Below are positions 39,501 to 51,465 of a DNA stretch of 60,889 nucleotides, piece by piece (position 1 is the first letter of the stretch; every line of letters begins with the position of its first letter). The stretch comes from Myxococcales bacterium. GTDB lineage: Bacteria > Myxococcota_A > Polyangia > Haliangiales > Haliangiaceae. The stretch is from positions 1-60,889 of the forward strand of contig CANKMW010000053.1 in the NCBI GenBank assembly GCA_947483555.1, written 5' to 3'. Both the position numbers and the translations under genes were made by a program. Below the pieces are notes generated by a model. It was not told the origin of the DNA and did not search any database. It was given only the letters and a program-made list of their open reading frames with translations.

Positions 39501-40163
39501 TCACTTCCCGGGCGCAGCGGCTGGAGTCGCCGGGCGCGGGCGCATCGGCGCGGTCGCCGGTGTCAACCGCGACGCGACCAGCTTGGCGACCAGCAGCCGA
39601 CGCTCGGGATCGGGACCGGCGATGCGGGCGTAACACGGCGTATCGTCATCGACGAACAGGATGGCCTGGCCGTGGTGGTCGAGCGCCTTGCGGCCAACCG
39701 CGACCTCGAACGGTGCCGCGACCGCGTGCTGCTCGACACCAGCGTCGTCCTTGATGACCTTGCCGCCCGTCGAGGCGTCGAACTGAGCGATCAGCTCGTA
39801 GTTGCGCGCCGTGTACTCGCCGAACAGCTTCTCGGCGATCGCCAGCGCATGGTCACGGCAGTCCAGATCGAAGCTCCACGCCTCCGGCACGATGCCTTCG
39901 GCAACGAAGTTGCACGGCTTGGGCGTTCCGGGGGCCGAGCCGAGCGTGCTGTCGATGGCGCGCGCCGGGATGCCGAGGGTCTGCGAGATGAGCGCCGGTG
40001 TCGCGATCAGATCGCAGGTCCAGCGATCGACATCGACGCCGACCAGCTTGATGTCGACGTGGTGGTCGCCGGAGCCGGACGCGGCCCCGGACCGCGTCTC
40101 CTCGCAGGCCGCGAGAGTGGCACCGGCGAGGCCGGCCAGCAGCACGGAACGGACGGCTCGCAT
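39501..40163 (-). CDS. Lipoprotein of unknown function
   Basis: The product is 220 aa. The signal is 'SVLLAGLAGATLAAC' with Cys20, then a Gly/Ser linker. The mature part carries three further Cys ('RWTCDLIATPALIS', 'KPCNFVAEG', 'DLDCRDHALAIAEK') and a basic Pro/Ala-rich tail. The arrangement '...C..IATPALISQTLGIP' resembles small periplasmic binding lipoproteins in which two Cys pair, but the family is not recognised. A TAGCTT box ends seven bases before its ATG; there is no ribosome site. It lies 73 bp upstream of the M16 pair on the same strand. Confidence 0.75.
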   Translation of the reverse strand: MRAVRSVLLAGLAGATLAACEETRSGAASGSGDHHVDIKLVGVDVDRWTCDLIATPALISQTLGIPARAIDSTLGSAPGTPKPCNFVAEGIVPEAWSFDLDCRDHALAIAEKLFGEYTARNYELIAQFDASTGGKVIKDDAGVEQHAVAAPFEVAVGRKALDHHGQAILFVDDDTPCYARIAGPDPERRLLVAKLVASRLTPATAPMRPRPATPAAAPGK

Positions 40164-40170
40164 CGACCCG

Positions 40171-40176
40171 AAGCTA
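40171..40176 (-). promoter_or_regulatory. TANNNT box (TAGCTT), 7 bases before ATG 40163
   Basis: TAGCTT-CGGGTCG-ATG on the minus strand. No ribosome binding site is present. Confidence 0.45.
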
Positions 40177-40222
40177 CACCGAGCGGTGGCTGGTGCGTGC
40201 CAGCGGCGGGTTTTTTCCGCGA

Positions 40223-40708
40223 CTACAGGGCCGCGGCGGTGGCGTCGTAGACCAGGCGAAGCTGGGCGACGTCAGCCACGGCTTGGGCGAGCGCGTACAG
40301 CGGGCCGGCCGATTGGTTGGTATCGAGCACGATCGGGTCACCGACGCGACGCTCGATCACGGCGATGAAGTCGCCGCGCGGCCGGGTGCGGACCACGACC
40401 GCCTTGAGGTGGAACAGGGGCACCACCGAGTGCGACGGAAATCCGGCCAGGCGCTGATCGATCCGCAGCACCCCATCGTCGCGATCGAACACCAGATGCT
40501 GGCGCATCGTGGCGACCAGCAGCCCGAGCGCTGCCACCGTCAGCGGGACGAGCGCCGCCCACAGCGACCACCGCGCCATCGCGAGCGACGCCGCGAGGCC
40601 GCCCAGGGTGATGGTCCAGCCGACGACGTGCGTCGAACGCGTCAGCGCAAGCTCGAGACGACGCGCCGAGCGAGTGCGTACGCGCAGGGTGCCGAGCAAG
40701 CCGAACAT
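40223..40708 (-). CDS. Small membrane protein with PH-like C-terminal domain
   Basis: The product is 161 aa. Two adjacent membrane helices ('VVGWTITLGGLAASLAMA', 'ALVPLTVAALGLLVATM') are followed by a beta-rich cytosolic part ('HLVFDRDDGVLRIDQRL', 'VVPLFHLKAVVVRTRPRGDF') resembling bacterial PH domains. The architecture is like that of the protein at 51466-52038. A TACACT box ends six bases before the ATG. It is probably monocistronic. No function is known. Confidence 0.7.
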   Translation of the reverse strand: MFGLLGTLRVRTRSARRLELALTRSTHVVGWTITLGGLAASLAMARWSLWAALVPLTVAALGLLVATMRQHLVFDRDDGVLRIDQRLAGFPSHSVVPLFHLKAVVVRTRPRGDFIAVIERRVGDPIVLDTNQSAGPLYALAQAVADVAQLRLVYDATAAAL

Positions 40709-40714
40709 GACGCC

Positions 40715-40720
40715 AGTGTA
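40715..40720 (-). promoter_or_regulatory. TANNNT box (TACACT), 6 bases before ATG 40708
   Basis: TACACT-GGCGTC-ATG on the minus strand. No ribosome binding site is present. Confidence 0.45.
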
Positions 40721-40788
40721 CCGCCAGGAACGACGGACTCCTAACCCGGTGTGATCCGGGATGATCCAGGTGAGCTCCGGGGGCTCGG

Positions 40789-44172
<3,384 letters not shown>

Positions 44173-44482
44173 CTGTCTCGTCTCGCCTCGAGTGGCGAAC
44201 GCCGGATGCTGCGCCGCCGCCGCGGCAGCCTGCCCGTAGATCCGGGGGCCGCTCCTTCCGGGTACCGCTCTCTCAGAAAGAGCCGGTCTCGGTAGTTCAC
44301 TCGCACCCAGCGCGAGCGACGCGATGCCCGGCGAACATACCACGAGGCCCCGCATCGCAAGCCTCGAACGGCGGGATCTCTCCCAGCCCAGCCACTCCCG
44401 CGCGTGCCAACCAGGGGAAATGACGCTCGGATCTGGTGAGGCGGTAGCCAGGCGATCGCGAGTCGCGTGGTATCACCGGCAC
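44173..44482. other. 310-bp divergent intergenic region recQ / acyltransferase
   Basis: No gene was seen. On the acyltransferase side TATCAC lies six bases before ATG 44483, one base away from the TANNNT pattern. On the recQ side no clear ribosome site or -10 was found; GGTACC and an imperfect inverted repeat around CCGGGGGCCGCTCCTTCCGG are the only notable sequences. Both promoters must lie here. Confidence 0.6.
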
Positions 44483-46111
44483 ATGGCCAGCGACCGGCCG
44501 GTGCGGGAGGGCCGCAACCGCCTCGAGAGCTTCAACGCCGATCGGGATCGGGTGCTGGCCACCGTGGAACGCCGCGTGGTGGCTCGGCTGTCGGAGCGTG
44601 CCCGGCGCGGCGGCGACGAGTCGCTCGAGTACGTGCTCAACGACGTGTGCGTGAACGAGCTCAAGCGGCTGGGTGGCGAGCACGCCGCGCGCTGGCGAGC
44701 GCTGGCCGGCAAGCTCGGGACCATGTCCGAGGAAGACAAGCGTGGCGAGCTGACGACCCTGGTCCGCCACTTCGGCAAGGACATCGTCGGCAACTTCGAT
44801 CCGCGCGTGTACCGCTTCGCCACCCGGGTGCTCACGCCCGGCCTCGGCTTTCTGTTCTCACCGCTGTCGAGCGTCCGCGGTGGTGTCGGCGGCCTGCTCG
44901 CCGAGCTCGACAGCCGGATCCAGGTCGAGGGCCCGCTCGACATGCTGCGCGGGATCGCCGAACGCGGCACGCTGGTGGTGACGCCGACCCACTCGTCGAA
45001 CATGGACTCGGTGGTGATCGGCCTGGCCCTCGAGCGCGCCGGACTGCCGCCGGTCACCTATGGCGCCGGCAAGAATCTGTTCTCGAATCCGTTCATCAGC
45101 TTCTTCATGCACAACCTCGGCGCCTATCGCGTCGATCGCCGGCTTCGCTTCGAACTCTACAAGGACATCCTCAAGGAGTACTCGACCGTCCTCCTCGAGA
45201 GCGGCTACCACTCGCTGTTCTTCCCCGGCGGTACCCGCTGTCGCTCGAACATGATCGAGCGCTCGGTCAAGCTCGGGTTGCTCGGCACCGCGGTCAGCGC
45301 TTACGCCAACAACGTGCGCGCCGGCGAGCCGCAACGCCGGATCTACATCGTGCCGGTGACCATCAACTACCGTCTGGTCCTCGAGGCCGAGACGCTCATC
45401 CACGACTACCTGGCCGAGACCGGCCAGCGCCGCTACATCATCACCGACGACGAGTTCTCGCGGGTCGGACGCATCGTCGAGTTCCTGCGCAAGATCCTGG
45501 TGCACGACGGCGCCGTGGTGATCCGGTTCGGTCGCCCGCTCGATCCGTTCGGTAACGACGTCGACGACGATGGTGGGTCTCGCGACCGCGCCGGCCGGCG
45601 GGTCGATCCGCGCTCGTACCTGTCGGGCGCCAGCGGCGAGCCGGCCGATGACGAACAACGCGATGCCGAATACACGCGGCTGCTCGGCCGTCGCCTCACC
45701 GAGGTCTACCCGCGCGAGAGCGTCTACCATTCGACGCACCTGGTGGCGCGGGTCCTGTTCGACGCGGTGGCCGCCGCGGCCGGGACCCGCGACGTGTACC
45801 GGCTGTTGCGACTGCCGCCGCGTGACGTCGCGGTCGCCGACGCGGTGCGCGCGCTCGGCGAGCTGCGGCGGCGGATCGCCGCCACCCCGGCCGCCGGGCA
45901 CCTGCACCAGCGGGTGGTCGCCGCCGGCGACGCCGCCACGCTCGACGACGCGGTGCGCGCGCTCGGCACCTACCACGCCCGGCCGGTGATCGAGCGCGAC
46001 GGCGAGTCGCTGCGGGTCGGCTCGCTCGAGCTGGTCTACTACTACCAGAACCGCCTCGCGCACCTGCCGCCCGATCGCCCCGACGGCGGGGCGGCCCGGA
46101 GCCGGTCGTGA
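44483..46111 (+). CDS. PlsB-like glycerol-3-phosphate acyltransferase (membrane-associated)
   Basis: The product is 542 aa; ATG 44483 gives 'MASDRPVREGRNRLESFNAD'. The acyltransferase blocks are seen in order: HxxxxD in 'VVTPTHSSNMDSVVIG' (H near 171), 'GAGKNLFSNPFISFFMHNLG' with 'AYRVDRR', 'SLFFPGGTRCRSN' (the canonical Glu of FPEGTRS is Gly here) and 'IYIVPVTINYRLVLEAE'. This is the arrangement of PlsB/GPAT enzymes that put the first acyl chain on glycerol-3-phosphate. The C-terminal 150 residues are helical and specific to this subgroup. It is followed, with GTGA overlap, by a GpsA-like gene, so the operon looks concerned with glycerophospholipid supply. The substrate is inferred. Confidence 0.85.
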   Translation: MASDRPVREGRNRLESFNADRDRVLATVERRVVARLSERARRGGDESLEYVLNDVCVNELKRLGGEHAARWRALAGKLGTMSEEDKRGELTTLVRHFGKDIVGNFDPRVYRFATRVLTPGLGFLFSPLSSVRGGVGGLLAELDSRIQVEGPLDMLRGIAERGTLVVTPTHSSNMDSVVIGLALERAGLPPVTYGAGKNLFSNPFISFFMHNLGAYRVDRRLRFELYKDILKEYSTVLLESGYHSLFFPGGTRCRSNMIERSVKLGLLGTAVSAYANNVRAGEPQRRIYIVPVTINYRLVLEAETLIHDYLAETGQRRYIITDDEFSRVGRIVEFLRKILVHDGAVVIRFGRPLDPFGNDVDDDGGSRDRAGRRVDPRSYLSGASGEPADDEQRDAEYTRLLGRRLTEVYPRESVYHSTHLVARVLFDAVAAAAGTRDVYRLLRLPPRDVAVADAVRALGELRRRIAATPAAGHLHQRVVAAGDAATLDDAVRALGTYHARPVIERDGESLRVGSLELVYYYQNRLAHLPPDRPDGGAARSRS

Positions 46112-47094
46112 GCGCGCGCGGCGACACCGTCGGGATCGTTGGTGCCGGTGCGTTCGGCACCGGGCTGGCGGTGGCCCTGGCGCGAGCCGGACGGGCGGTG
46201 GTGCTGTACACCCGCACGCCGGCGGTGGCGCAGGAGATCGCGGCGACCCGGCGCTGCCCACGTTTGCCCGACGTCGAGATCCCGATCGGGGTCCGCGTCA
46301 TCGGCGACGTGCGCGAGCTGGCGGCGGCGGCGCGCTACGTGATCGTCGCGGTGGCATCGTCCGACGCCCCGGCCCGGCTGGCCGAGCTGGGCGCTGCCAT
46401 CGACGGTGGTCACCTGGTGGTCCACGCCATCGGCGCGCTGGCGGGTCCGGACGACGAGCGCGTCAGCGTGCTGATCGAGCGGATGACGCCGGCCTTGCGC
46501 ATCGGCGTGCTGGCCGGCCCGGCGTTGCCGCGCGACCTGGGCGGCGGCCAGTTTGCCTCGATGGTGGTGGCGTCGGGGTTCGACGAGGTGGTGCGCGAGA
46601 CCCGCCGCTTGCTCAACCTGCCGCCGGTGCTGCGGGTCTACGGCTCGCGCGACGTCATCGGGGTCGAGCTGGCGTCGGCGCTCGCCGGCGCCTACACGGT
46701 CGCGCTCGGGCTCGCCGACGGCATCAAGGTCGGGGCCGGGCCCCGCGCGGTGGCGATCACGCGCGCCATCGCCGAGGCGTCCCGGCTGTCGGAGCAGGCC
46801 GGCGGCCAGATCCGCACCATGAGCGGGCTGGCCGGGCTGGGAAATCTCCTGGTCCGCGCCGGTGACGCCGACGATCCCGACTACCAGCTCGGCCTGGCCA
46901 TGGCGCGCGACGAGCGGGTGACGCCGGCCCGCTTCACCGAGGGTGCCCGCGCGGCGCTGGCCGGCGTCCGGCTGGCGACCCGGCGGGGCTTGCGCCTGCC
47001 GCTCCTGGCCGGTCTGGCGGCGGTGCTCGCCGGCGAGGCGTCGATCCGCGACGCCGCCCGGCTGGCGGCGGACACGGTCGCCGAGGAAGAGTGA
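46108..47094 (+). CDS. Degenerate GpsA (NAD(P)-dependent glycerol-3-phosphate dehydrogenase) homologue
   Basis: The product is 328 aa with a GTG start overlapping the acyltransferase stop. The Rossmann motif 'VGIVGAGAFGTGLAVAL' (G12xGxxG17) and overall GpsA fold are kept ('GVLAGPALPRDL', 'GLADGIKVGAGPRAVAITR', 'GLAGLGNLLVRAG'). Key residues are changed. The catalytic Lys of GALKN is A193 ('SALAGAY'), the Lys of the conserved KG is I108 ('VHAIGAL'), the Asp of GLAGLGD is N246, and the SRN substrate motif is absent ('DADDPDYQLG'). It probably binds a dinucleotide but cannot reduce dihydroxyacetone phosphate by the usual mechanism. It is coupled on both sides. Confidence 0.8.
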   Translation: MSARGDTVGIVGAGAFGTGLAVALARAGRAVVLYTRTPAVAQEIAATRRCPRLPDVEIPIGVRVIGDVRELAAAARYVIVAVASSDAPARLAELGAAIDGGHLVVHAIGALAGPDDERVSVLIERMTPALRIGVLAGPALPRDLGGGQFASMVVASGFDEVVRETRRLLNLPPVLRVYGSRDVIGVELASALAGAYTVALGLADGIKVGAGPRAVAITRAIAEASRLSEQAGGQIRTMSGLAGLGNLLVRAGDADDPDYQLGLAMARDERVTPARFTEGARAALAGVRLATRRGLRLPLLAGLAAVLAGEASIRDAARLAADTVAEEE

Positions 47095-48650
47095 CCGGCG
47101 GCGCGCGAACGCCGGTCGCCGCCCCGCGGGCGTGGCTGGTCGGACTGGTGCTGGTCGGCTGTCACGCCGGGCCGGCGGCGACGCCGCGCGACCGCGCCGA
47201 CGAGGGGCTGGCGATCATCATCCATGCCGCTCGTGATCCGGCCCGGGCCGGGCGCGGCCACATCGACGAGCGCCGCTGGCGCGAGGTGCCGGCGCGCGGC
47301 GAGCTCGAGCTGGGCATCGTGGCCGCCGACCTGCAGCTCGACAGCGTGGTCGTGGAGTCGGTCAGCGATCCGGGCGGGCTCGCGACCCGCAGTTGCCACG
47401 TGGTCGGCGCCGTCGACGCCTTGCGCGACGCGGCGTGGCTGTGGGGCCGGGCGGTGGTCGTGACGCTGGTCGACGGCCGGCGCGTGGCCGGCGAGGTGGT
47501 CGAGGTCGGCGAGGCGACCGCCGTGATCGTGGATGCCGGCGGCACGAGGACCGCGGTGTCGGTGACCACCGTGCGGGCCGACGTCGAGTCGCCGACCCGC
47601 AGCGGGCCGCCGGTGGTCGGCGACCCGGTCGATGCGGTCGACGACGATGGTCGCGAGGTCGCCGGCCACCTGGTCGCGTTCCAGCCCCGGCGCCTGGTGC
47701 TGCGGGTCGCCGGCGGCGCGGTCCGGATCATCGCGCCCGACACGGTCGCGCACCTGGCGGTCGCCGGCGTGCCGGCCGAGCCCACGTTGCGATGTGAGGT
47801 GGAGAGCGCGCGCCCCGGCCGGCACCTGGTGCGGATCACGTACGCGACGCCGGGCATCGCCTGGCGCGCCACGCACAAGATCGCGGCGCTGGCGGCCGGC
47901 GACGGCTTCGCGGTCGACCACGTGACGCTGGTGACCTCGTACGTCATCACCGCCGATGGGCTGCGGGCCCCGCGGCGCGCGAGCGTGCGGCTGGTGCTCG
48001 GTCTGCCCGACGAGCCCGGTCCGCCGATCACGATCTGGGACGGCACGGCGTCGATCGGCGGCGGCGCGGTCCAGATCACCGGTGCGGCGCGGCGCCGGGT
48101 GGCGCGTCTCGAGCGCGTCTACCGCGGTGCCGGGATCGAAGGCGGAGAAAATCCGCGCCACCCCGACTGGCGCGAGGCGTCGACTCGGGCGGTGTGGCGG
48201 GAGCTGAGCTTCGAGCGGCTGGCCGGCGACGCTCACGGTCCACTCCAGGTCGCGGTCGCGGCCGCGGATCCGGGTGGTGGCGTGCGCTGGGTCGACGGCG
48301 AGATCGAGCCGGCGCGGGTCGACCATCCCAGCACCGTGGTGCGGGTCGCGCTGGCTCCGGAACCCGAGCTGGTCGGATTCCGCCGCAAGCGCGGTCGCGA
48401 TCTGGTCGGCGAGCTGCTGATCGACGACCTCGAGTTCTCGGTCGCCAACCGCGGCGGCGCCCCGGTGCGCGTCGTCATCGAGGAGCCGCTGCGCGGCGTG
48501 GTGCGGCCGACCGTCGTGTTCGAGCGGGTCGGCGACCGCGACGGCGGCGGCGAGGTGCTGGACGACCGCTGGCGCGCGACCGTCGAGGTCGCCGCGGGCG
48601 CCATCGTGCAAGGCCAGGTGGTGTTGCAGTACCGGTTCAAGCGCTACTGA
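47091..48650 (+). CDS. DUF4139-like secreted lipoprotein
   Basis: The product is 519 aa; GTG overlaps the stop of the GpsA-like gene. The signal is 'AWLVGLVLVGC' with Cys24. The mature protein has an N-terminal beta part ('ELELGIVAADLQLDSVVVES', 'VTLVDGRRVAGEVVEVGEA') and a C-terminal half matching the DUF4139/mucoidy-inhibitor-A layout ('VRITYATPGIAWRATHKI', 'DHVTLVTSYVITADGLRAP', 'FRRKRGRDLVGELLIDD', 'VEVAAGAIVQGQVVLQYRFK'). The biochemical role of the family is unknown. Its coupling to an acyltransferase suggests an envelope-lipid link. It is third and last in the operon, 77 bp before the GlnD unit. Confidence 0.65.
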   Translation: MTGGARTPVAAPRAWLVGLVLVGCHAGPAATPRDRADEGLAIIIHAARDPARAGRGHIDERRWREVPARGELELGIVAADLQLDSVVVESVSDPGGLATRSCHVVGAVDALRDAAWLWGRAVVVTLVDGRRVAGEVVEVGEATAVIVDAGGTRTAVSVTTVRADVESPTRSGPPVVGDPVDAVDDDGREVAGHLVAFQPRRLVLRVAGGAVRIIAPDTVAHLAVAGVPAEPTLRCEVESARPGRHLVRITYATPGIAWRATHKIAALAAGDGFAVDHVTLVTSYVITADGLRAPRRASVRLVLGLPDEPGPPITIWDGTASIGGGAVQITGAARRRVARLERVYRGAGIEGGENPRHPDWREASTRAVWRELSFERLAGDAHGPLQVAVAAADPGGGVRWVDGEIEPARVDHPSTVVRVALAPEPELVGFRRKRGRDLVGELLIDDLEFSVANRGGAPVRVVIEEPLRGVVRPTVVFERVGDRDGGGEVLDDRWRATVEVAAGAIVQGQVVLQYRFKRY

Positions 48651-48723
48651 CGACTGACGTCGCTTCACGCCGGTGAACGCGTCACCGCTCGGCATCGATC
48701 GGTCGGTCGTGGCGTAGTCGCGT

Positions 48724-48729
48724 TAGAGT
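48724..48729 (+). promoter_or_regulatory. TANNNT box (TAGAGT), 7 bases before GTG 48737
   Basis: TAGAGT-GTCGGCC-GTG. The box overlaps the alternative upstream GTG 48728, which argues for the start at 48737. No ribosome binding site is present. Confidence 0.4.
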
Positions 48730-48736
48730 GTCGGCC

Positions 48737-51460
48737 GTGGAGCCGGTCACCGACGCCCATTCTGCCGAAGCCGCGGCGGCGCTGCGCGCCGAGCTGTCCC
48801 ACGCCCGCGGTGCGATGCGAGCGGCGCTGGTCGGCGGCGCCCGCGGCGGCGAGGCGGCCGCGGTGCTGTCCGACGTCTACGATCGGGCGCTGGCGACCCG
48901 CTGGCGGTGGGCGGCCCGCGACGTCACCAGTCGGCTGGCGCTGGTCGCCACCGGCGGCTGGGCGCGTCGCGAGCTGGCCCCGTATTCCGATGTCGATTTC
49001 CTCTTGCTCCACCGCGGCGACGAGGCGGCCGCCAAGCTGGTCACCGATCGGCTGCTCTATCCGCTGTGGGACGCCAAGGTCGCGGTCGGTCACGCGGTGC
49101 GCGAGCCGCGCGCCGCCGCCAAGCTGGCGCGCGGCGATCTGGCCACCGCCACCGCGCTGGTCGACGTCCGCCACATCGCCGGCGATCGCACCCTCACCGA
49201 CGAGCTGTGCACGGTCACCCGCTCGGTGATCGCGCCCGGCGGTGACGCCAACGACTTCATCACCCAGCTCGCCGCCGAGAAGCAGAAACGCCACGATCGG
49301 TTCGGCGACTCGCTGTACCTGCTCGAGCCCAACCTCAAGCAGGGCATCGGCGCGCTGCGCGATCTGAGCACGGCGCTGTGGGCGGCGCGGGCGCGCTGGT
49401 TGTTGCGCGCCGGGCCGCTGCCGTCGCACGGCGAGAGCATCGCGATGTTGTGCGATCAGGGCCACCTGACCCGGCGCCAGGCCGACGTCCTGGCCCTGGC
49501 TCGCGACTTCCTGCTCGGCCTGCGCGCGATGGCCCAGCTCCAGGGCCAGCGCCGCACCGACCAGCTCACCTTCGAGACCCAGGAGGCGCTGGCACCGGCG
49601 CTGTTCCCCGATGTCCGCCGCGGCGAGGGCGAAGGCCGGCCGGCGGTGGCCCCGGCGGTCGAGGCGCTGATGCGCGCCTACTACCTGCACGCCCGCAGCG
49701 TGGTGCAGGTCGCCGATCGGTTGCTGGAGACCGCGCGGGTGCCGCCGCGACGCAAGCCGCGCATCCGCGACATCGACGGCAGCTTCCTCACCTTCAACGG
49801 CGAGCTGGCGGTGCGCGACCCCCGCGTGCTCGCCGATCGCCCGAGCGAGATGCTGCGCCTGTTCCGGGTCGCGGTCGACGAGGGCACCGCGGTGTACGGC
49901 CATACCCGCGATCTGGTCGCCGAGCTGGCGCCGCAGCACGGCGAGCGGCTGCGGGCCGATCCGACCGCGGCGCGCTGGTTCGTCGACGCGCTGTGCGACC
50001 CGCGCGACAAGGCGCAGCCGTCGCAGCTCGAGATCCTCAATCAGCTCGGCGTGATCGCGGCGCTGATGCCGGAGTGGGCGCCGGTCGTCTGTCGGGTCCA
50101 GCACGACCTCTATCACGTCTACACCGTCGACCAGCACCAGCTCTATGCGGTGGCCATGCTCAAGCGCATCGCGCGCGGCGAGCTGGCCGCCGAGCAGCCG
50201 GTGGCGACCGAGGCCTATCAGCGCGTGACCCGGCCGGCGTCGCTGTACCTGGGCACGCTGCTGCACGACGTCGGCAAGCCGCTCGGCAAGGGCCACGCCG
50301 AGAAGGGCGCGCTGATCGCGGCGACGGTCGGCGCCCGCCTCGGCCTGGTCGCCGGTGACGTCGCGATCGCCGAGTTCCTGGTCCGCCAGCACCTGACCAT
50401 GTCGCACCTCTCGCAGCGCCGCGATCTGTCCGACGCCGACGTGGTGGCGCGCTTCGCCGAGCGGGTCGGCGACGAGGAACGCCTGGCGCAGCTGTACCTG
50501 TTGACGCTGTGTGACACCGCGATGACGGCCCCCAACAACCTGTCGGCGTGGAAGAGCGAGCTCCTGCGCGACCTCTATCTGCGCGCGCGCGCCCACCTGG
50601 CGGCGCGCGGCGCGGTCGACCCCGGCGCGGCGGTCGCCATCGACGGCGCCGAGCGCCGCGCCAAGGTGGTCGGGTTCGTCGCCCATGGCGACGACGTCGC
50701 GGTCGATCGTGCGGCGGCCGAGTCCATGGTCGCCGGTCTCGACGAGCGCTTCTTCGCGCAGCTCACGCCGCGGCAGGCGGCGCGTCACGTCCGGCTGGCG
50801 CTGAGCGTGTTGACCCGCGGCGCCCGGGTCGGGGTCGCGATCTCGCACTTTCCGCTCAAGGGCCACAGCGAGGTGGCGGTGGTGGCACCCGACGCTCACG
50901 GCGTGCTGGCCGCGATCGCCGGGGCGCTGGTCGCCCACCGCGTCGACGTGCTCGGCGCCGTGGTCGGTCACGCCGACGCGCCCACCGCCGGCGGCCTGGC
51001 GCTCGATCTGTTCTTCGTCCGCGACCTGGTCGGCGCCGCGATCCCCGACAGCGATGCGCGCTGGGCCCGCTTCGAGGCCGATCTCGCCGAGCTGGTCGGC
51101 GACGGCCCGCCCACGCACGCGGCGGTGACCGGCCTGATCACGCGGCGGCGACCGGCGTCGGGGTTGCCGCCGCGGGTGACGCCGGCGGTGGCCACCGAGA
51201 TCCGGGTCGACAATCAGGAGTCGACCGAGGCCACCATCGTCGAGGTCTTCACGCGCGATCGGCTGGGCGTCCTCTACGCCATCACCCAGACCCTGGCCGA
51301 CCTCGGGCTCGACATCTCGCTGTCCAAGGTCTCGACCGAAGGCGAGAAGGTCGCCGACGTCTTCTACGTCACCCGCGACGGCGGCAAGGTGACGCTGGCC
51401 GCCGAGCTCGACGCGGTGTGCGCGCAGCTCGAGGCGGCGCTCGCCGTGCTGGCCGACTGA
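48737..51460 (+). CDS. glnD: [Protein-PII] uridylyltransferase / uridylyl-removing enzyme
   Basis: The product is 907 aa (910 from GTG 48728). It senses glutamine and adds or removes UMP on PII proteins. The nucleotidyltransferase motif 'GGWARRELAPYSDVDFLLLH' gives GGxxRxEL..SDxD, and a GlnD-type helical domain with 'GIGALRDLSTALW' follows. The HD hydrolase has 'LLHDVGKPLGKGHAEKG', and 'LTMSHLSQRRDLSD' is typical of this family. Two C-terminal ACT domains are at about 705-760 and 830-905 ('EVFTRDRLGVLYAITQTLAD', 'DISLSKVSTEGEKVADVFYV'). All domains are complete and in the usual order. No glnB or amtB gene lies nearby. A small membrane protein follows after 5 bp. Confidence 0.95.
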   Translation: MEPVTDAHSAEAAAALRAELSHARGAMRAALVGGARGGEAAAVLSDVYDRALATRWRWAARDVTSRLALVATGGWARRELAPYSDVDFLLLHRGDEAAAKLVTDRLLYPLWDAKVAVGHAVREPRAAAKLARGDLATATALVDVRHIAGDRTLTDELCTVTRSVIAPGGDANDFITQLAAEKQKRHDRFGDSLYLLEPNLKQGIGALRDLSTALWAARARWLLRAGPLPSHGESIAMLCDQGHLTRRQADVLALARDFLLGLRAMAQLQGQRRTDQLTFETQEALAPALFPDVRRGEGEGRPAVAPAVEALMRAYYLHARSVVQVADRLLETARVPPRRKPRIRDIDGSFLTFNGELAVRDPRVLADRPSEMLRLFRVAVDEGTAVYGHTRDLVAELAPQHGERLRADPTAARWFVDALCDPRDKAQPSQLEILNQLGVIAALMPEWAPVVCRVQHDLYHVYTVDQHQLYAVAMLKRIARGELAAEQPVATEAYQRVTRPASLYLGTLLHDVGKPLGKGHAEKGALIAATVGARLGLVAGDVAIAEFLVRQHLTMSHLSQRRDLSDADVVARFAERVGDEERLAQLYLLTLCDTAMTAPNNLSAWKSELLRDLYLRARAHLAARGAVDPGAAVAIDGAERRAKVVGFVAHGDDVAVDRAAAESMVAGLDERFFAQLTPRQAARHVRLALSVLTRGARVGVAISHFPLKGHSEVAVVAPDAHGVLAAIAGALVAHRVDVLGAVVGHADAPTAGGLALDLFFVRDLVGAAIPDSDARWARFEADLAELVGDGPPTHAAVTGLITRRRPASGLPPRVTPAVATEIRVDNQESTEATIVEVFTRDRLGVLYAITQTLADLGLDISLSKVSTEGEKVADVFYVTRDGGKVTLAAELDAVCAQLEAALAVLAD

Positions 51461-51465
51461 CCGCC

